A stretch of DNA of 64,000 nt from Saccopteryx bilineata (lineage: Eukaryota; Chordata; Mammalia; Chiroptera; Emballonuridae). The stretch covers positions 126,982,239 through 127,046,238 of the forward strand of contig NC_089493.1 in assembly GCF_036850765.1 (NCBI RefSeq), read 5' to 3'. The position numbers and the translations under genes are program-made. How positions within the stretch are numbered: the first letter of the stretch is position 1; each line of letters opens with the position of its first letter. Below are positions 47,690 through 58,470 of this stretch, one piece after another. A model generated the notes under the pieces. That model was not told where the DNA came from and searched no databases. It saw only the letters and a list, made by a program, of their open reading frames with translations.

Positions 47690-47960
47690 ATTTAACTGTT
47701 TCCCTACCTAGGAAATTTAAGATGTTTCCAATTTCTTTGTTAATAATAATACCGTGAGGAGCTCCTGCCTGCAGAAATTTGTTGGCCTCATTTCTTATAA
47801 TTCCCTTAGATAAATTTCTGAAAGAAGAATTGCTGGGTAGAACAGTATATATTGCTAAACTGCTTTCCAGGAAAATGGCATTGATCTACCATTCCCAACA
47901 GTAATAACCAGGAGATATTTATCATATGCAAAGGATTTCTTTCAACAGATGTCATGAATG
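47690..47960 (-). mobile_element. Old L1M-like fragment, antisense
   Basis: GAAAGAAGAATTGCTGGGTA and AACTGCTTTCCAGGAAAATG then CCATTCCCAACAGTAATAAC are antisense words of mammalian L1M 3' regions. Confidence 0.5.
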
Positions 47961-48679
47961 AAAGTTTTGGCATCCATACATACGTCCACAAATTAGCTCA
48001 CTGTAAATTTTCTGCTGGCTACTAATGGTTTCAATAATACCCCCCCAACACACAAGTACTGCTGTGACAACATGGTGATGGAGGTGTGTCGGTTTACCTA
48101 TCCATGTCTTCTGGCCGGCCCGCCAAGGCTGTGTCTACTGCGCACATGCAGAGACATCTGCTTCCAGTTAGAGAATTGGGAGGCCCCCTCTCTGCATCCT
48201 GGCACTGGCCTGCCCACCCTGGTGCACAGAGGGTCCTCCCAGTGGGAGTCGCCAGCAATATGTCCTCTAGACTCTTCATTTCCCCCAGGGAGTTTCACTT
48301 AAGGTAATTTTGGCACACTCGGGGTGGTTCTTGAGCAATGTCTTCTGTGATGGCTGGCAACGTGCAAAATTTTCCTCCAGCCTGTTGAAGAAGTCTCCGG
48401 AAGAATGCTGAGGATATCTAATAGTTGTTCAGTTGCCTTTGCAACAGCAAGACATACCTCTTTCAAACTGCAGCTTGAGGTGAGAAAAATAAGTAAATCA
48501 ACAGGGGCAAATGGGGAGCCGGTGTTCATCTGCCTTTCTCACCATGTGCCGCTAGAGCAGGCGGAGTGAAGGGCTGTGTGTGGCGTTCAACCCTTGGGAA
48601 GAACCTCAACTCTTCAGACTTTTCTACACATCTCTAAATGAAGAAGGGATTATTTCTATAACACAGAAAGTGTTATAGA
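47961..48679. other. Intronic sequence, nothing recognised
   Basis: No gene or repeat supported. Confidence 0.4.
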
Positions 48680-48943
48680 TGCTGTGGTGCAGTAGATAGA
48701 GCATCAACCTGGGATGCTGAGGACCCAGGTTCAAAACCCCAAGGCCACTGGCTTAAGCAAGGGATCACTGGCTTGGCTGGAGTATCTTGGTCAAGGCACG
48801 TTTGAGAAGGCAATCAATGAAAAAGTAAAGTGCCACAACTACAAGTTGATGCTTCTCATCTCTCTCCCTCTCTGTCTGTCAGACCCTGTCTGTCTCTCTC
48901 TCTTTCTTGCAAAATAGAACAAAACAAAAAGAAAACAATATAT
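48680..48943 (+). mobile_element. tRNA-derived SINE, CCTGACC type, sense, 5' end worn
   Basis: TGGTGCAGTAGATAGAGCAT, AAGGCAATCAATGAAAAAGT, TTGATGCTTCTCATCTCTCT and an A-rich tail followed by a short TA repeat. Confidence 0.87.
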
Positions 48944-49079
48944 ATATATTCCATGTGGTTGCATGATGTTGGGATTTACTTGAAAGTAGACAGAGTCCAG
49001 ATTAAACTGATACATGAAGACCATGATCAAATAAAAGGAGTGTTTTCTGAGAAGCCCCCTATTAAGAGCATTCTGCCAA

Positions 49080-49230
49080 CTGCCTTCCATGCTGACCTCA
49101 CCCGATCCTCCCAACAGTGCTCTGCAGGGGACACTGTGCAGCCCCAGCTGCAGATAAGGGAACGGGGCTCAGAACACCTAGAAGATGAATCCGAAGGTTC
49201 GGCGTTACCAAGTAGTAGAGCCAACTCATG
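49080..49230 (-). repeat. MIR fragment, antisense
   Basis: CCGATCCTCCCAACAGTGCT and GCTGCAGATAAGGGAACGGG GCTC, in reverse MIR order, strongly diverged. Confidence 0.5.
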
Positions 49231-50144
49231 CCCAGGGTCCTGCAGATGCTGGTGGCACTCTGAGAGAGTTGGAAAAAGGCCTGCACTGTGAAGTCACCCT
49301 CATCTGAAACCACTGACCCATCTCCTGAGATCCAAACCGGAGTTCAGGCCAGATTCTTTTCTGGCCACTGTCCCCTCAGACATCTGCATGTGGTAGAAAT
49401 GTTTTCGGTGCCAACCCCACAGAGAAGTGACCCACCGACATCACACAGCCTGACAGGGACCGAGCCAGGGCTGCAGCCCAGGTCTCCTGAGTTTCCACCT
49501 GACATGCTTCCCATCATGCCAACTGCTTCTCCAGCTAACTGACATCTGCTCCATACATCAATTTACATGCCATAAAGTATCATGATAGATACAGGAATCT
49601 AGACACATGGTAGAATTTTATACAACTGCATACCAAGAAAATGTGATAAAACTAAAGGAAGATTTACTCTCAAGTTGATGTATCGTGCTGATAGCAACGG
49701 TGCATGTGTGTGGTTTTGGTGGTGGGCTGGGCCACCGTGAGGTGTTATCTTTGGGGGAGGCTTGGTACGGAGTCCCAGGAACGCTGCACCATTTTGCAAC
49801 TTTATGTGAGTCTTAACCTATTTCAAAGTAAAAAGTTACAACAGTAAAAATTAATGTAATAAGGTGACGAGCTAACAATGTGTGATCACTCACTGTGTGT
49901 AAAGGATAGGGTTCAAACAGCCCCTGTGGGAGAGGTGTATGCGGGGTCGGCACCCCATCACGCTGGGACAGGAGAGTGCCAGGGGTCAGTCCTGGCCAAG
50001 CCCTCCTGGGGCCTGGGGCAACAGTGCTTGAACTTCTTCCTTGGCACTCAGGTCACTACTGCCATAGCTCTTTCAACAAAGCTGGAACCCTCAGTTTGGC
50101 CTCTGAGCCCTTGGGGGCTGGGGAGTGGAGGGAGTAGATTTTTG
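49231..50144. other. Intronic sequence, nothing recognised
   Basis: No gene supported. 49300-49520 could hold another worn MIR, but not enough is kept. Confidence 0.4.
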
Positions 50145-50320
50145 CATAATGGTTAAAAGCATGGGATTCTATTCAAATCCCAGCACCAGCTCTTATTATT
50201 AATAGCAGGGCCTTGGGCCCGTTACAGAACTTCTTTCCTAAGTCCTACTTTCCTACAATGTTTAGAAATATCACAGATTGCTTTTAAGATTAATGAGAAA
50301 AATGCATGTTCAGAGGACGT
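50145..50320 (+). repeat. MIR SINE, sense
   Basis: GCATAATGGTTAAAAGCATG, TTCAAATCCCAGCACCAGCT and GGGCCTTGGGCCCGTTACAG are MIR 5' landmarks. Confidence 0.75.
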
Positions 50321-53300
50321 GTGAGTGTGACTGTGGTGAGGCTGAGGAGGGGCCGGACTCCTTCGCCAGTGCATTGGTCACAAAGGGCCTGTCCATTTTG
50401 CTTCCTAAGTGTCTCTCAAATCCTCTCCACTCCATCAGCAGTTCCCTGGTTCAGGCTGGGATGTTGCAACACCCTCTAGACTTTAAGTACCCCATTGTTC
50501 ATTAACAACCTTCTAACAGAGAGTTGACCCTGGCCCAGCTTGACACAGAGAATGCAAAGATTCCTCCTGCCTAATAAATCCACGTACATGTCTCATCCCC
50601 CCAGTTAGACTCAAGTTCCCAGAGGCAGAACCTGAGTCTGATTCAACCTGGGATTTCCTAGCCCACCTGCCTGGTGTAGTCACTCAACAACACCAGTGAT
50701 GAAAACACAGGTTTGCATGTCTAGATCCTCCAGGGCTGGTCCTTCTTGTCACTCAGGTCCGGGCCCACAGGTCCCGTCTTTAGCCATCCTATACCTGGAC
50801 ACCCGATCTAAATGTTCCCTTGTTGTATCATCTGATCCTCACGAGAGCCCCATGCTGGAGAAGGGACAGTTGTCAGGTACGCAACTGCCTGAAAATAAAG
50901 ACCTAGAGTGCATGTCACCTGCCCAGTGCTTGTTGTAGGGTTGTCCCTCCTGCTTTGTGAGGTACGTGTGGGGCATATGACAGCTCCACAGCAAGCTAGT
51001 GTCTCAGAGACCCCTGGGAACCCCTAGAGCACTGGAAGGGTGCTCTGTCAGATCTGGTCACCTCTAGGAAGGTTCACACACCTTTTATTCTGATTTCTCT
51101 CCTGAGGAGTGAACCCTGTGCTTTTAGAGTCCAGAGCCCATCCCTGATGAGATAGGATGTCACCCCTTTAGTTTTTAGGTGGGCATGCACTCCACTGTAT
51201 GGCCTATTGGACCTCCAGGTTGTTGGCCATCTGCCGGGCAGAAGAACAACCTTCCCTCTCCTTGGGAGGAGTGGCCGTACTGTGCAGGAATTCTAGTGGG
51301 AGGGTGGGCATCCATCACACTGTGAGGAGCATTTTAATAGAATGTCTGATTCACAAGATAAAATGATGTTTTTGTCTGCATCTGTGGCTATATGAAGCAC
51401 TTAGTGCCTGTGCCATTTCTTTATGGTCATCCCATTCGAACGGGGCTGGGGGCTGAGGATGGATCACAAGAGACACCCACTAGGCTGCCTATTCTGCCCA
51501 CTTGAGGGCACACCTGCACTATAGCTTAAGTTATTATCTGAGGGATAAATCTGAGCACAACCTCCCCCTCTATACACATCCAGTAACTGCAGGTCCCATT
51601 GGGCAAAATTCTGATGCATCACCCTGGCAAACAAGATTCATGACAAATTTCAGCCAAATGCTGCAGGCTTGTGTCATCCTTCCCAGCGACCAGACACTTG
51701 AGCACGTTGGTATGTGAATGTGCTTTCCTCCTTCTTACTTCCTAAGTGGCCATTCTTACCTTGTTCTTTATGCACATTGTTCCCTTTACCCGGGGCACCC
51801 CATAAGATTGAGCTCAGTCTGGGGCAGTTGAGTCCAGGGGGGAGCAGGGATGGCCTCAGGTGGGGATGGTGGGAGCGAGGGATGTTGCTAGACCGGGAAG
51901 AAGGGAGTGACCACTTCCCCATCAGCAACCATCAGAAGCAGCTCCTTGGTTCTGTTTAGGCTCTTGCTTTGGCAACATGGGATCTCCTTCTAAAATCTCT
52001 GTTGGTTGTGGCATCTTTTCATTTCAAAGCAAGGAGTTAGGAAGGTAGAGATAGCTTGCCCCACTAGAATATGCATGGGGCGGGACAAGCAATATTTGAG
52101 CAAATGTGGCATTGTGGGAAGCTAATTGGATGCGGATAAACATATTGAGATGATGTTCTATTACTGTCAGAAATAATCCTTTGCAGAGAAGCTCTTTGTT
52201 GAAGGGAGACCAGTTGTTACTGATGGACTCATGCCCTCAGAAATATGGAAGTAATAATGCAGACCCATAATGCCTGCAGAAAGTTGTCAATCAAACATGC
52301 AGTTGGAGGGGAAAGAATGAGGACCTTCCAACTTGAACTTCTGCTTGCACAATTTGATCCATAGAACCCACGTGCACATGCCCAGGGTTGTATAACAGAG
52401 TCAGAAGTGGACATTGCATGGTTTGCTGGCCACCTTGCCCCCTGACATGAGATCAGGTGGTTAGAATTCGAAAGCCAGCACAAGCCTATGTTCAGCAAAT
52501 GTGTGGTCTTGACTTTCAGAACTCAATCCTGACTTCTAGTACAATTCCCTACACCCAACCTCTGTGAAATAATTCTGTTGTCTGGCATTTCATTGTCTAG
52601 ACTACAATCCACCCACTCCGTCAGCCGGAGGAGATGTGACTAAATTCTTGGCTCAGACTGTGTGTCCCTATCTTGGGTCCAGGGGCATGATCAGGAGCTC
52701 TGTGGCCTCAGCCCCAGCAGTGGGAGAGAAGTCCATGAAGGTCGTTTTATTCCAATCCAAAGTTCAACTTTTTATGCAAAATAAAATTTCCCCAACAGAA
52801 ACATGAGTGGAGGGAGAGGAGATAAAGAGAAATGATCTTGGGATGAGAAACTGGGGATTCTCTTAGGGAGGAGACAGCAGGAGGGCAGAGCTCCTTAAAC
52901 ACTGCTGAGACTGCCTGAGCTGTCTTTGTACACGCCTGTATAGACGTGCGACGTCTAGTCTGCCCATGTTCCTGGCCCAACTTCCCTCCCCTCTGTCCAG
53001 GGAAGTGCTCTGGGCTGGCCATGCGGAAGTCCTGCCACTGAGCTCCCCGGAGCAACAAGGACCTGTGGGGGTGCCCAGGTCTCAACCAGCTTGATTTCAT
53101 TTCCTAAGAAACTGGGCCTGCCAACACAACTTTTGGAGGGGAACGGAAGACTTGGAGACAGACCCCAGTTTGAGGTGTGGCACCCAAAGAACTTCTTTGT
53201 ATAAAATCCCAGCACAGTCCGGCCTCTGCCCTCTCGGAGTCCTCTCTAGGAGGTTGGATTTTCAGGACAGCTTCATTGTGCAACCAGTGTGATAAGTGTT

Positions 53301-53467
53301 CATATCCTCACACTCCCTGCCCTTTTTCCGCACATTATTTTCCCCTGGTTGTTAACCGCCACCAAATGCTCTGTTTGGTTGACTTGTCTTGTTTGTTGCC
53401 TGTCCCCACTCAGCCACTGGATGCGTGCTTCACACACACCTAGAAGAAAAGATCCTTGTCCAGAATA
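50321..53467. other. About 3.1 kb of intron, nothing recognised
   Basis: No repeat or gene could be supported on either strand. The 52050-52210 stretch looks non-random and could be conserved. Confidence 0.4.
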
Positions 53468-53475
53468 GGTGCTCC

Positions 53476-54069
53476 CAGTGCTGGGATCCAGCCGGTTCAC
53501 ACCAGTTTGGCAGAACCGATACCTAATTTTTTGTTGAATTTGGCAAACGGTTGTTAAATGGCACTTGTAATCAGGATTCTCTCTAAGGTGGGTTCCTGGG
53601 CAGCTGCCCAATGTGGAAATCACACATTGACATTCCTTATTCTTTTTTAACGTTCTTCTGCGCAACAGCGTGTTCTAAGTGCCCATAATAATGTTCATTC
53701 CATCCACAGGTGAAAAAATTTTGATGGAACTATGCTTGTACCATTTATTTATTTCATAAAACTCATTGTGCCTTGGATGAAATACTACATTTTAATTCTC
53801 TAACGCTGTTACTTCAGTAAACAAATGTATAACATAAAGAGAAAAAGTAGCAAACAACCAAGGGTGACAACTTGTATTAGTTTTTGTCAGATATTATTTA
53901 ATATTTTAAAACTCTTTCTTCTAACAATCTAGTTTTGTGTACCACTTTTATTCTTATTTAAGTATTAAATGCATGAAATAGTAAACTACCTTTTGGTATA
54001 TCTTTTTTATACTTAAAACAGTTATCAGGGCAGAGAACCAGCTGTTAAATTATGTGAATCCCTCCACTG
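53476..54069. mobile_element. Non-autonomous hAT transposon with perfect target duplication
   Basis: 594 bp starting CAGTGCTGGGATCCA; its right end in reverse reads CAGTGGAGGGATTCA (12 of 15 identical). A perfect 8 bp duplication GGTGCTCC lies at 53468-53475 and 54070-54077. No transposase frame. It ends 173 bp before the THSD4-like exon. Confidence 0.9.
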
Positions 54070-54220
54070 GGTGCTCCGTGAATATTGTTGAGTGAAAAGA
54101 GGCATAAATCTGCTCATCTGCAGGAACCAAACAGGGTGGGAGGGGTCAGTTCGAGTCCCCTTACCTTCAGCCTTTTCTCTCCCTCTCCCCCAGTGGCCCT
54201 AACAAATGCTACATGAGTCT

Positions 54221-54242
54221 TCTGTTTTCCACCTCTTTGCAG
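54221..54242 (+). promoter_or_regulatory. Splice acceptor of the THSD4-like exon
   Basis: A pyrimidine-rich run (TTCCACCTCTTTGCAG) ends in the AG at 54241-54242, directly before the open frame. A second, even stronger pyrimidine tract ending in CAG lies 49 nt upstream at 54191-54193. Confidence 0.8.
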
Positions 54243-54447
54243 AACATTGGCTGTGATGACTACCTAGGCTCTGACAAGGTGGTGGACAAATGCGGGGTGT
54301 GCGGCGGTGACAACACGGGCTGTCAGGTCGTGTCAGGCGTGTTTAAGCACAGCCTCACCAGCCTGGGCTACCACCGCGTCGTCGAGATCCCCCAAGGAGC
54401 CACAAAGATCAACATCACTGAGATGCACAAGAGCAACAACTACCTGG
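54243..54447 (+). CDS. THSD4: Internal coding exon of an ADAMTS-like protein, probably THSD4 (ADAMTSL6)
   Basis: Seen: a 205 nt open segment (68 codons plus one base) begins after CTCTTTGCAG and ends at a GTGAGC donor. It starts in phase 0 and ends in phase 1. The peptide begins NIGCDDYLGSDKVVDKCGVC; cysteines lie at exon residues 4, 17, 20 and 27, the last closing the CGVCGGDNTGC hallmark of the ADAMTS cysteine-rich module. The remainder (SGVF through NNYL) is the start of the beta-rich spacer module. NIT at residues 57-59 is an N-glycosylation sequon. Family knowledge: THSD4/ADAMTSL6 is a secreted, non-proteolytic ADAMTS-like protein that binds fibrillin-1 and promotes microfibril assembly in the extracellular matrix. 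Inference: THSD4 is chosen over ADAMTSL4 and ADAMTS proteases by remembered sequence and by the very long flanking introns. No neighbouring exon of the gene was found here. The methionine at 54213 lies in the intron and is not a start codon. Confidence 0.83.
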
Positions 54448-54453
54448 GTGAGC
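54446..54453 (+). promoter_or_regulatory. Splice donor of the THSD4-like exon
   Basis: The exon ends CTG G and the intron starts GTGAGC at 54448, a good U1 match. The split codon (G plus two bases) would fit an alanine codon at the next exon, as expected for the spacer module. Confidence 0.8.
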
Positions 54454-54906
54454 TTGGTCCTTCTCCAGAGCAAGCTGCCTGTCACCCCAGGCGGTGTATT
54501 CCCTACAGGCTCGCAAGATGATACTGGTTACACCAGTGTCCACAGGTCCTCCAACATGTAGAAGATGTCACTGGGAATGTCAAAGCACCACTTTCCCCTT
54601 GAAATGAGCAGCTTGGGTGGAGAAAGATTTTAAAAGTCCTAATTGCAAGTATATGCTTAATAATTATGTAAGTAAGCCATCCTTTCCTCTTTCCAAGAGA
54701 AACTGATTATGAATTCGATAATGGGCCAAATTGTCTCTCTGAGCCAGCGGAGGCTCGTTGAAAAGCCCGGAGGTCTGCCGCTGGTCTGTTCTGTTGCAGA
54801 GTTTGAGGTGGCCAGGGCATTTGTGGTCCTGTCTGCAACTTCACTCCCTGGGGATCTAAAGGAAAGCCATTTTCCCTTCTTTCTACCCCATCTGCCTGGG
54901 CAGCAT

Positions 54907-54925
54907 TGTGCGTGTGCGTGCGCGC

Positions 54926-54965
<40 letters not shown>
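54907..54965. repeat. Alternating GT/GC tract
   Basis: GTGCGTGTGCGTGCGCGCGC runs into a long uninterrupted TG repeat ending near 54965, about 460 bp after the exon donor. Confidence 0.97.
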
Positions 54966-54966
<1 letters not shown>

Positions 54967-55190
54967 CTGAACAGCTGCAGAGTCGCTCAGCAATCATTTG
55001 GAACAATATCATCAATAACAAGAGCCCATATAGCCCATTTCCCTGCAAAGGGAAATCTTTGTCGAATTTCTGAGTTTCTGGCTGATTGCATTTTAATGCA
55101 AAACTATTGTGGCCTGACAAATTAAATCTAATCCAAGTGAGCATGTATAAATCTGTTAACAAAATAACAGTGAGGAAAACAATTTCTCAG
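54966..55190. promoter_or_regulatory. Candidate intronic enhancer close to the exon
   Basis: Non-repetitive segment with CAGCTG E-box (54973), TTTAATGCAAAAC (POU octamer-like, 55092), and CAAATTAAATCTAATCC (homeodomain/OTX-like, 55118). The word density suggests conservation; untested. Confidence 0.35.
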
Positions 55191-55249
55191 TCTTTTGATG
55201 AACCGTATTTGTTTTTATTTTTTGAATTATTTATTTAACAGAAACTTAA

Positions 55250-55790
55250 AATAGCACAGACTGGTGCCAGGCACTATTCTTAGTGCTTTCCACATACTGG
55301 ATCATTGAACACTCTCAAAAGCCCTGGGGCAGGGGTCCCCAAACTACAGCCCACGGGCTGCATGCGGCCCCCTGAGGCCATTTATCCGGCCCCCGCTGCA
55401 CTTCTGGAAGGGGCACCTCTTTCATTGGTGGTCAGTGAGAGGAGCATAGTTCCCATTGAAATACTGGTCAGTTTGTTGATTTAAATTTACTTGTTCTTTA
55501 TTTTAAATATTGTATTTGTTCCTGTTTTGTTTTTTTACTTTAAAATAAGATATGTGCAGTGTGCATAGGGATTTGTTCATAGTTTTTTTTATAGTCAGGC
55601 CCTCCAACAGTCTGAGGGACAGTGAACTGGCCCTCTGTGTAAAAAGTTTGGGGACCCCTGCCCTGGGGAATAGGAGTTGTTCCCATCTCCACAACTGTAA
55701 CAGATCAGGAAACAGGCACGGAGATTATGTAACTTGTCTAAGTCACGTGGCCAGGACGAGGTGGAGCTGGGATTGGAACCCAGGTGGTCT
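55250..55790 (-). repeat. MIR SINE, antisense, split by a hAT element
   Basis: Left part GGTGCCAGGCACTATTCTTA; right part GATCAGGAAACAGGCACGGA, TTATGTAACTTGTCTAAGTC and GGATTGGAACCCAGGTGGTC. The hAT at 55330-55660 lies within. Confidence 0.8.
55330..55660. mobile_element. Non-autonomous hAT transposon with perfect target duplication
   Basis: 331 bp with 16 bp perfect inverted ends CAGGGGTCCCCAAACT / AGTTTGGGGACCCCTG. Perfect 8 bp duplication CCCTGGGG at 55322-55329 and 55661-55668. Subterminal GCGGCCCCCTGAGGCCATTT text. No transposase frame. Confidence 0.96.
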
Positions 55791-56880
55791 TCTTCCAAGC
55801 GTGACAGTGTACCAAGAAATGCTGCCCTGGGGCAGTCCTCAGAACCAGGTCCATCTGACAGACCACCAGCCATGCAGCAGTCCACAGCTGCAGCAGTTTG
55901 AAGAGCTCCAGGTTCTGCAGCTCTTCCTTTTCTGCCCAAAGGCAACCAAAACCAGCTCACTGTCTATTATTGGGGGGTTGGGAGAGGAGGACAAGATGGC
56001 AGACGGAACCCTGAGACAAACCCAGTTAAAGTGGAAAGCTGTTACATTTGCTCTGGCAAACCTAGGAGCTATCAAAGTGGCAATAAGCCTAGGTTCCCCA
56101 AGAATGGCGTGTGTGTGTGTGTTATTTTTAGTTGCAGAAAGTAGTCTGTGTGTATTCTCCTTCCTTTTGTCCTATTTAGGAGCTCGCATCTCCATAAACA
56201 TCCTGTCTTCTAGATGGGACGTGTTCTTCAGAGGATTGTTTGACATGTGATTGTGTTCATATGCACCAGCAAACAATACTGCTTTTGATAAGCTTTGTGT
56301 CGTTTAAGTAAGTTTTCCTTGGCTTGAATTAGTCTTATTCAGTGAAAAGGATTTTTAAAGTTGTGCCCTCTGAACATAAAATTGATACCTATGGTGACTA
56401 TCCACTGGACATGTGAACGGAAACTGCTCAGTGTCTCCATCTAGCGTGTGGAATGAGAATCCTGACCTTAGACGTATTCGGGAGCAGCAATAGAATAACA
56501 AATATTCAGAACCCAGCAGAGCCCTTTGGTGTTTATTAGCAATTGACAAATATTCATTCCTTTTCTTCTTGTCTCAGAGAGCTTGTCAGTTGTCAAAGCT
56601 TTATGGAATTGAAAGTTCATCTCCCCCTAAAAAAGATGAGGAGGAAACAGAGAAGGGAAGAACCCAGAGTCAATGGGAGGGTGATTCAGAAAGTTAAACT
56701 TCCTCTGCCCAGCAACCAGTGGGGTGCTTGAGAAGTTCAGAGTTAGTGGCAATAATACATGATGCCATGTAGGCAAAGAAGGAAGAGGGAGAACAGAAGA
56801 GGAGGCTGTAGTGCAGGAGGCTCCAGAGGACACGAGTAGGAGATTCTGGCTGTAGAACTTAAACATCACTTGGGATGTAG
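55791..56880. other. Intronic sequence, nothing recognised
   Basis: The 232-codon frame starting at 55552 runs across the hAT end, MIR and this unique part and is not a gene. Confidence 0.45.
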
Positions 56881-56899
56881 CATCACCTGGGTTGCTTTT

Positions 56900-57480
56900 T
56901 TTTTCTTTTTCTTTTTTTTTTTTTTGAGATATAATTCACATTCCATAACATTCACATTTTTCAAGTTTACAGTGGTTGGGATGGTCTTTTTCTCATCACA
57001 AGTGTTCTCTTTATTCAACTTTTCCTGCTATATCTTCTGTTCTGTGAGGCACATGTGGGAGTCTGTCTTTCTATCTCCTCTCCTCTCACTTGGAAAAAAA
57101 AAAAAACTACACAGCTTTAATGAATTTTTACAAAATGAGCACACTCACATAACGAGTACTCCAATCAAGACAGAGAACCCCACTGACATTCCAGGAGCCC
57201 CCCAGTATCCCCCCAGTCACTAACCCCCACACCCCTGAGAAGAACTAAAACATTTTTGCCTTAAAATTTTCACTTTGATTTTTATTTTTAAAGAAATAAG
57301 AGTATTTATGGCTTTGACCATAGATTCATTTTGCTTGTTTTTCTTTTTCCAAAAACCTTATATAAATGGAATAAGAGCAGCCTCTACTCTTTTGTACCTG
57401 GCTTATTTGGGGGAGGCATTGAACATTTTTACATTTAATTTGGAATATAGTATAAAATGAGAGAATATAGATTTTTCCCT
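56900..57480 (-). mobile_element. L1M 3' region, antisense
   Basis: TTGAGATATAATTCACATTC, TACTCCAATCAAGACAGAGA and CCTTATATAAATGGAATAAG are antisense L1M words. A 3' SINE fragment is nested at 57047-57105. Confidence 0.75.
57047..57105 (+). mobile_element. 5'-truncated Rhin-1-like SINE
   Basis: GGCACATGTGGGAGTCTGTC, then CTCCTCTCACTTGG and a poly(A) tail: only the 3' end of the SINE. Confidence 0.75.
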
Positions 57481-57784
57481 ACTATTTAGCTGATTTCCCA
57501 ACCCACTTTGTTGAATAATTCATTTATCTAACATTAGAAAGCTGAGAAGGGTACCTATCCTTATCTCTGTCCTTGGTCTGTTTCGTGGCTGTTTATTCTT
57601 CTTCATTTATCTGTCACCATTTTCCACACTGTGTTTTTACTGTTGCAGCTTTGCAAGGAGTGTTAATATTTGTCGTGGCAAGTCTCCTGTTTTGCTTCTT
57701 TTAAATAACATTTTAGATAATCTAGCATGTATATATTCCCAGTGAATTTTAGAACACATTCAAGAACATGTTTATGTGATAAAT

Positions 57785-58470
57785 GGTGTTAAATCCACTT
57801 AGTAAATGAGCATTGAGCATTTGCCATGTGCCAGGCTGTTTTAGGTGCTGGGAAAACTGCAAGAAGGAGGCACATCCCCAACCTTATACACTTATATTCT
57901 AGTGGAGAAGATTGGAGGCAAGGAAACAAAAAGATCATTTGAATGTGATACATGCTATAAAGAAAGGAAGACCCTGACCAGTTGGCTCAGTGGTAGAGCA
58001 TTGGCCCGGCATGTGGATGTCCCAGGTTCGATTCCCAGTCAGGGCACACAGGAGAAGTGCTCATCTGCTTCTCCACCCCTCCCCCTCTCGCTTCTCTCAC
58101 TCTCTCTTTCTCTCTCTCTCTTTCTCTTTCTCTCTTTCTTCTCCCACAACCATGGCTCAGTTGGAGCGAGTTGGCCCTGGGCACTGACGATGGCTCCATA
58201 GCCTCTGCCTGAGGCGCTAAGAAGAGCTCAGTTGCTGAGCAACAGAGCAACACCCCAGATGGGCAGAGAATCGCCCCCTAGTGGGCTTGCCCTGTGGATC
58301 CCAGTTGGGGCACATGTGGGAGTCTATCTCTGCCTCCCCTCCTCTCACTGAATAAAAAGAAAAGAAAAGAAAACCAGGGGAAAGAAAGAGCAGGGTGCTA
58401 TTTCAGCTACGTGATTAGAAAAGGTCTCTCAAAGAGGGCGACAGTTGAATTGGAGCCTGCATCATACCAC
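57785..58470 (+). repeat. L2-like repeat split by a SINE
   Basis: GAGCATTTGCCATGTGCCAG, TTAGGTGCTGGGAAAACTGC and ACTTATATTCTAGTGGAGAA precede the SINE; GGTCTCTCAAAGAGGGCGAC follows it. Confidence 0.55.
57971..58375 (+). mobile_element. Rhin-1-like SINE, sense
   Basis: Starts ACCCTGACCAGTTGGCTCAG, has GGTTCGATTCCCAGTCAGGG and ends in AAAAGAAAAGAAAACC. AGAAAG flanks both sides. The pyrimidine block holds a TCTC expansion. Confidence 0.93.

Larger units (their letters stand above)
1..54242 (+). other. Intron upstream of the THSD4-like exon (5' part not in window)
   Basis: No other convincing coding exon was found in the 54 kb before the exon. Open frames here are short, lie in repeats or lack family similarity. 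Inference: this is the 3' part of one very long intron, consistent with the long introns of THSD4. Two exon-like segments (29.2 kb and 39.0 kb) are flagged separately. Confidence 0.6.

Noticed and set aside
54213..54521. Open frame starting at an ATG before the exon and running past it
   Set aside because: Only 54243-54447 is coding: the ATG precedes the acceptor AG and the last part lies beyond a strong GTGAGC donor.
55552..56250. 232-codon open frame on the + strand, the longest in the window
   Set aside because: It runs through the end of a hAT element, a MIR and unique intron, has no family similarity, and overlaps other frames.
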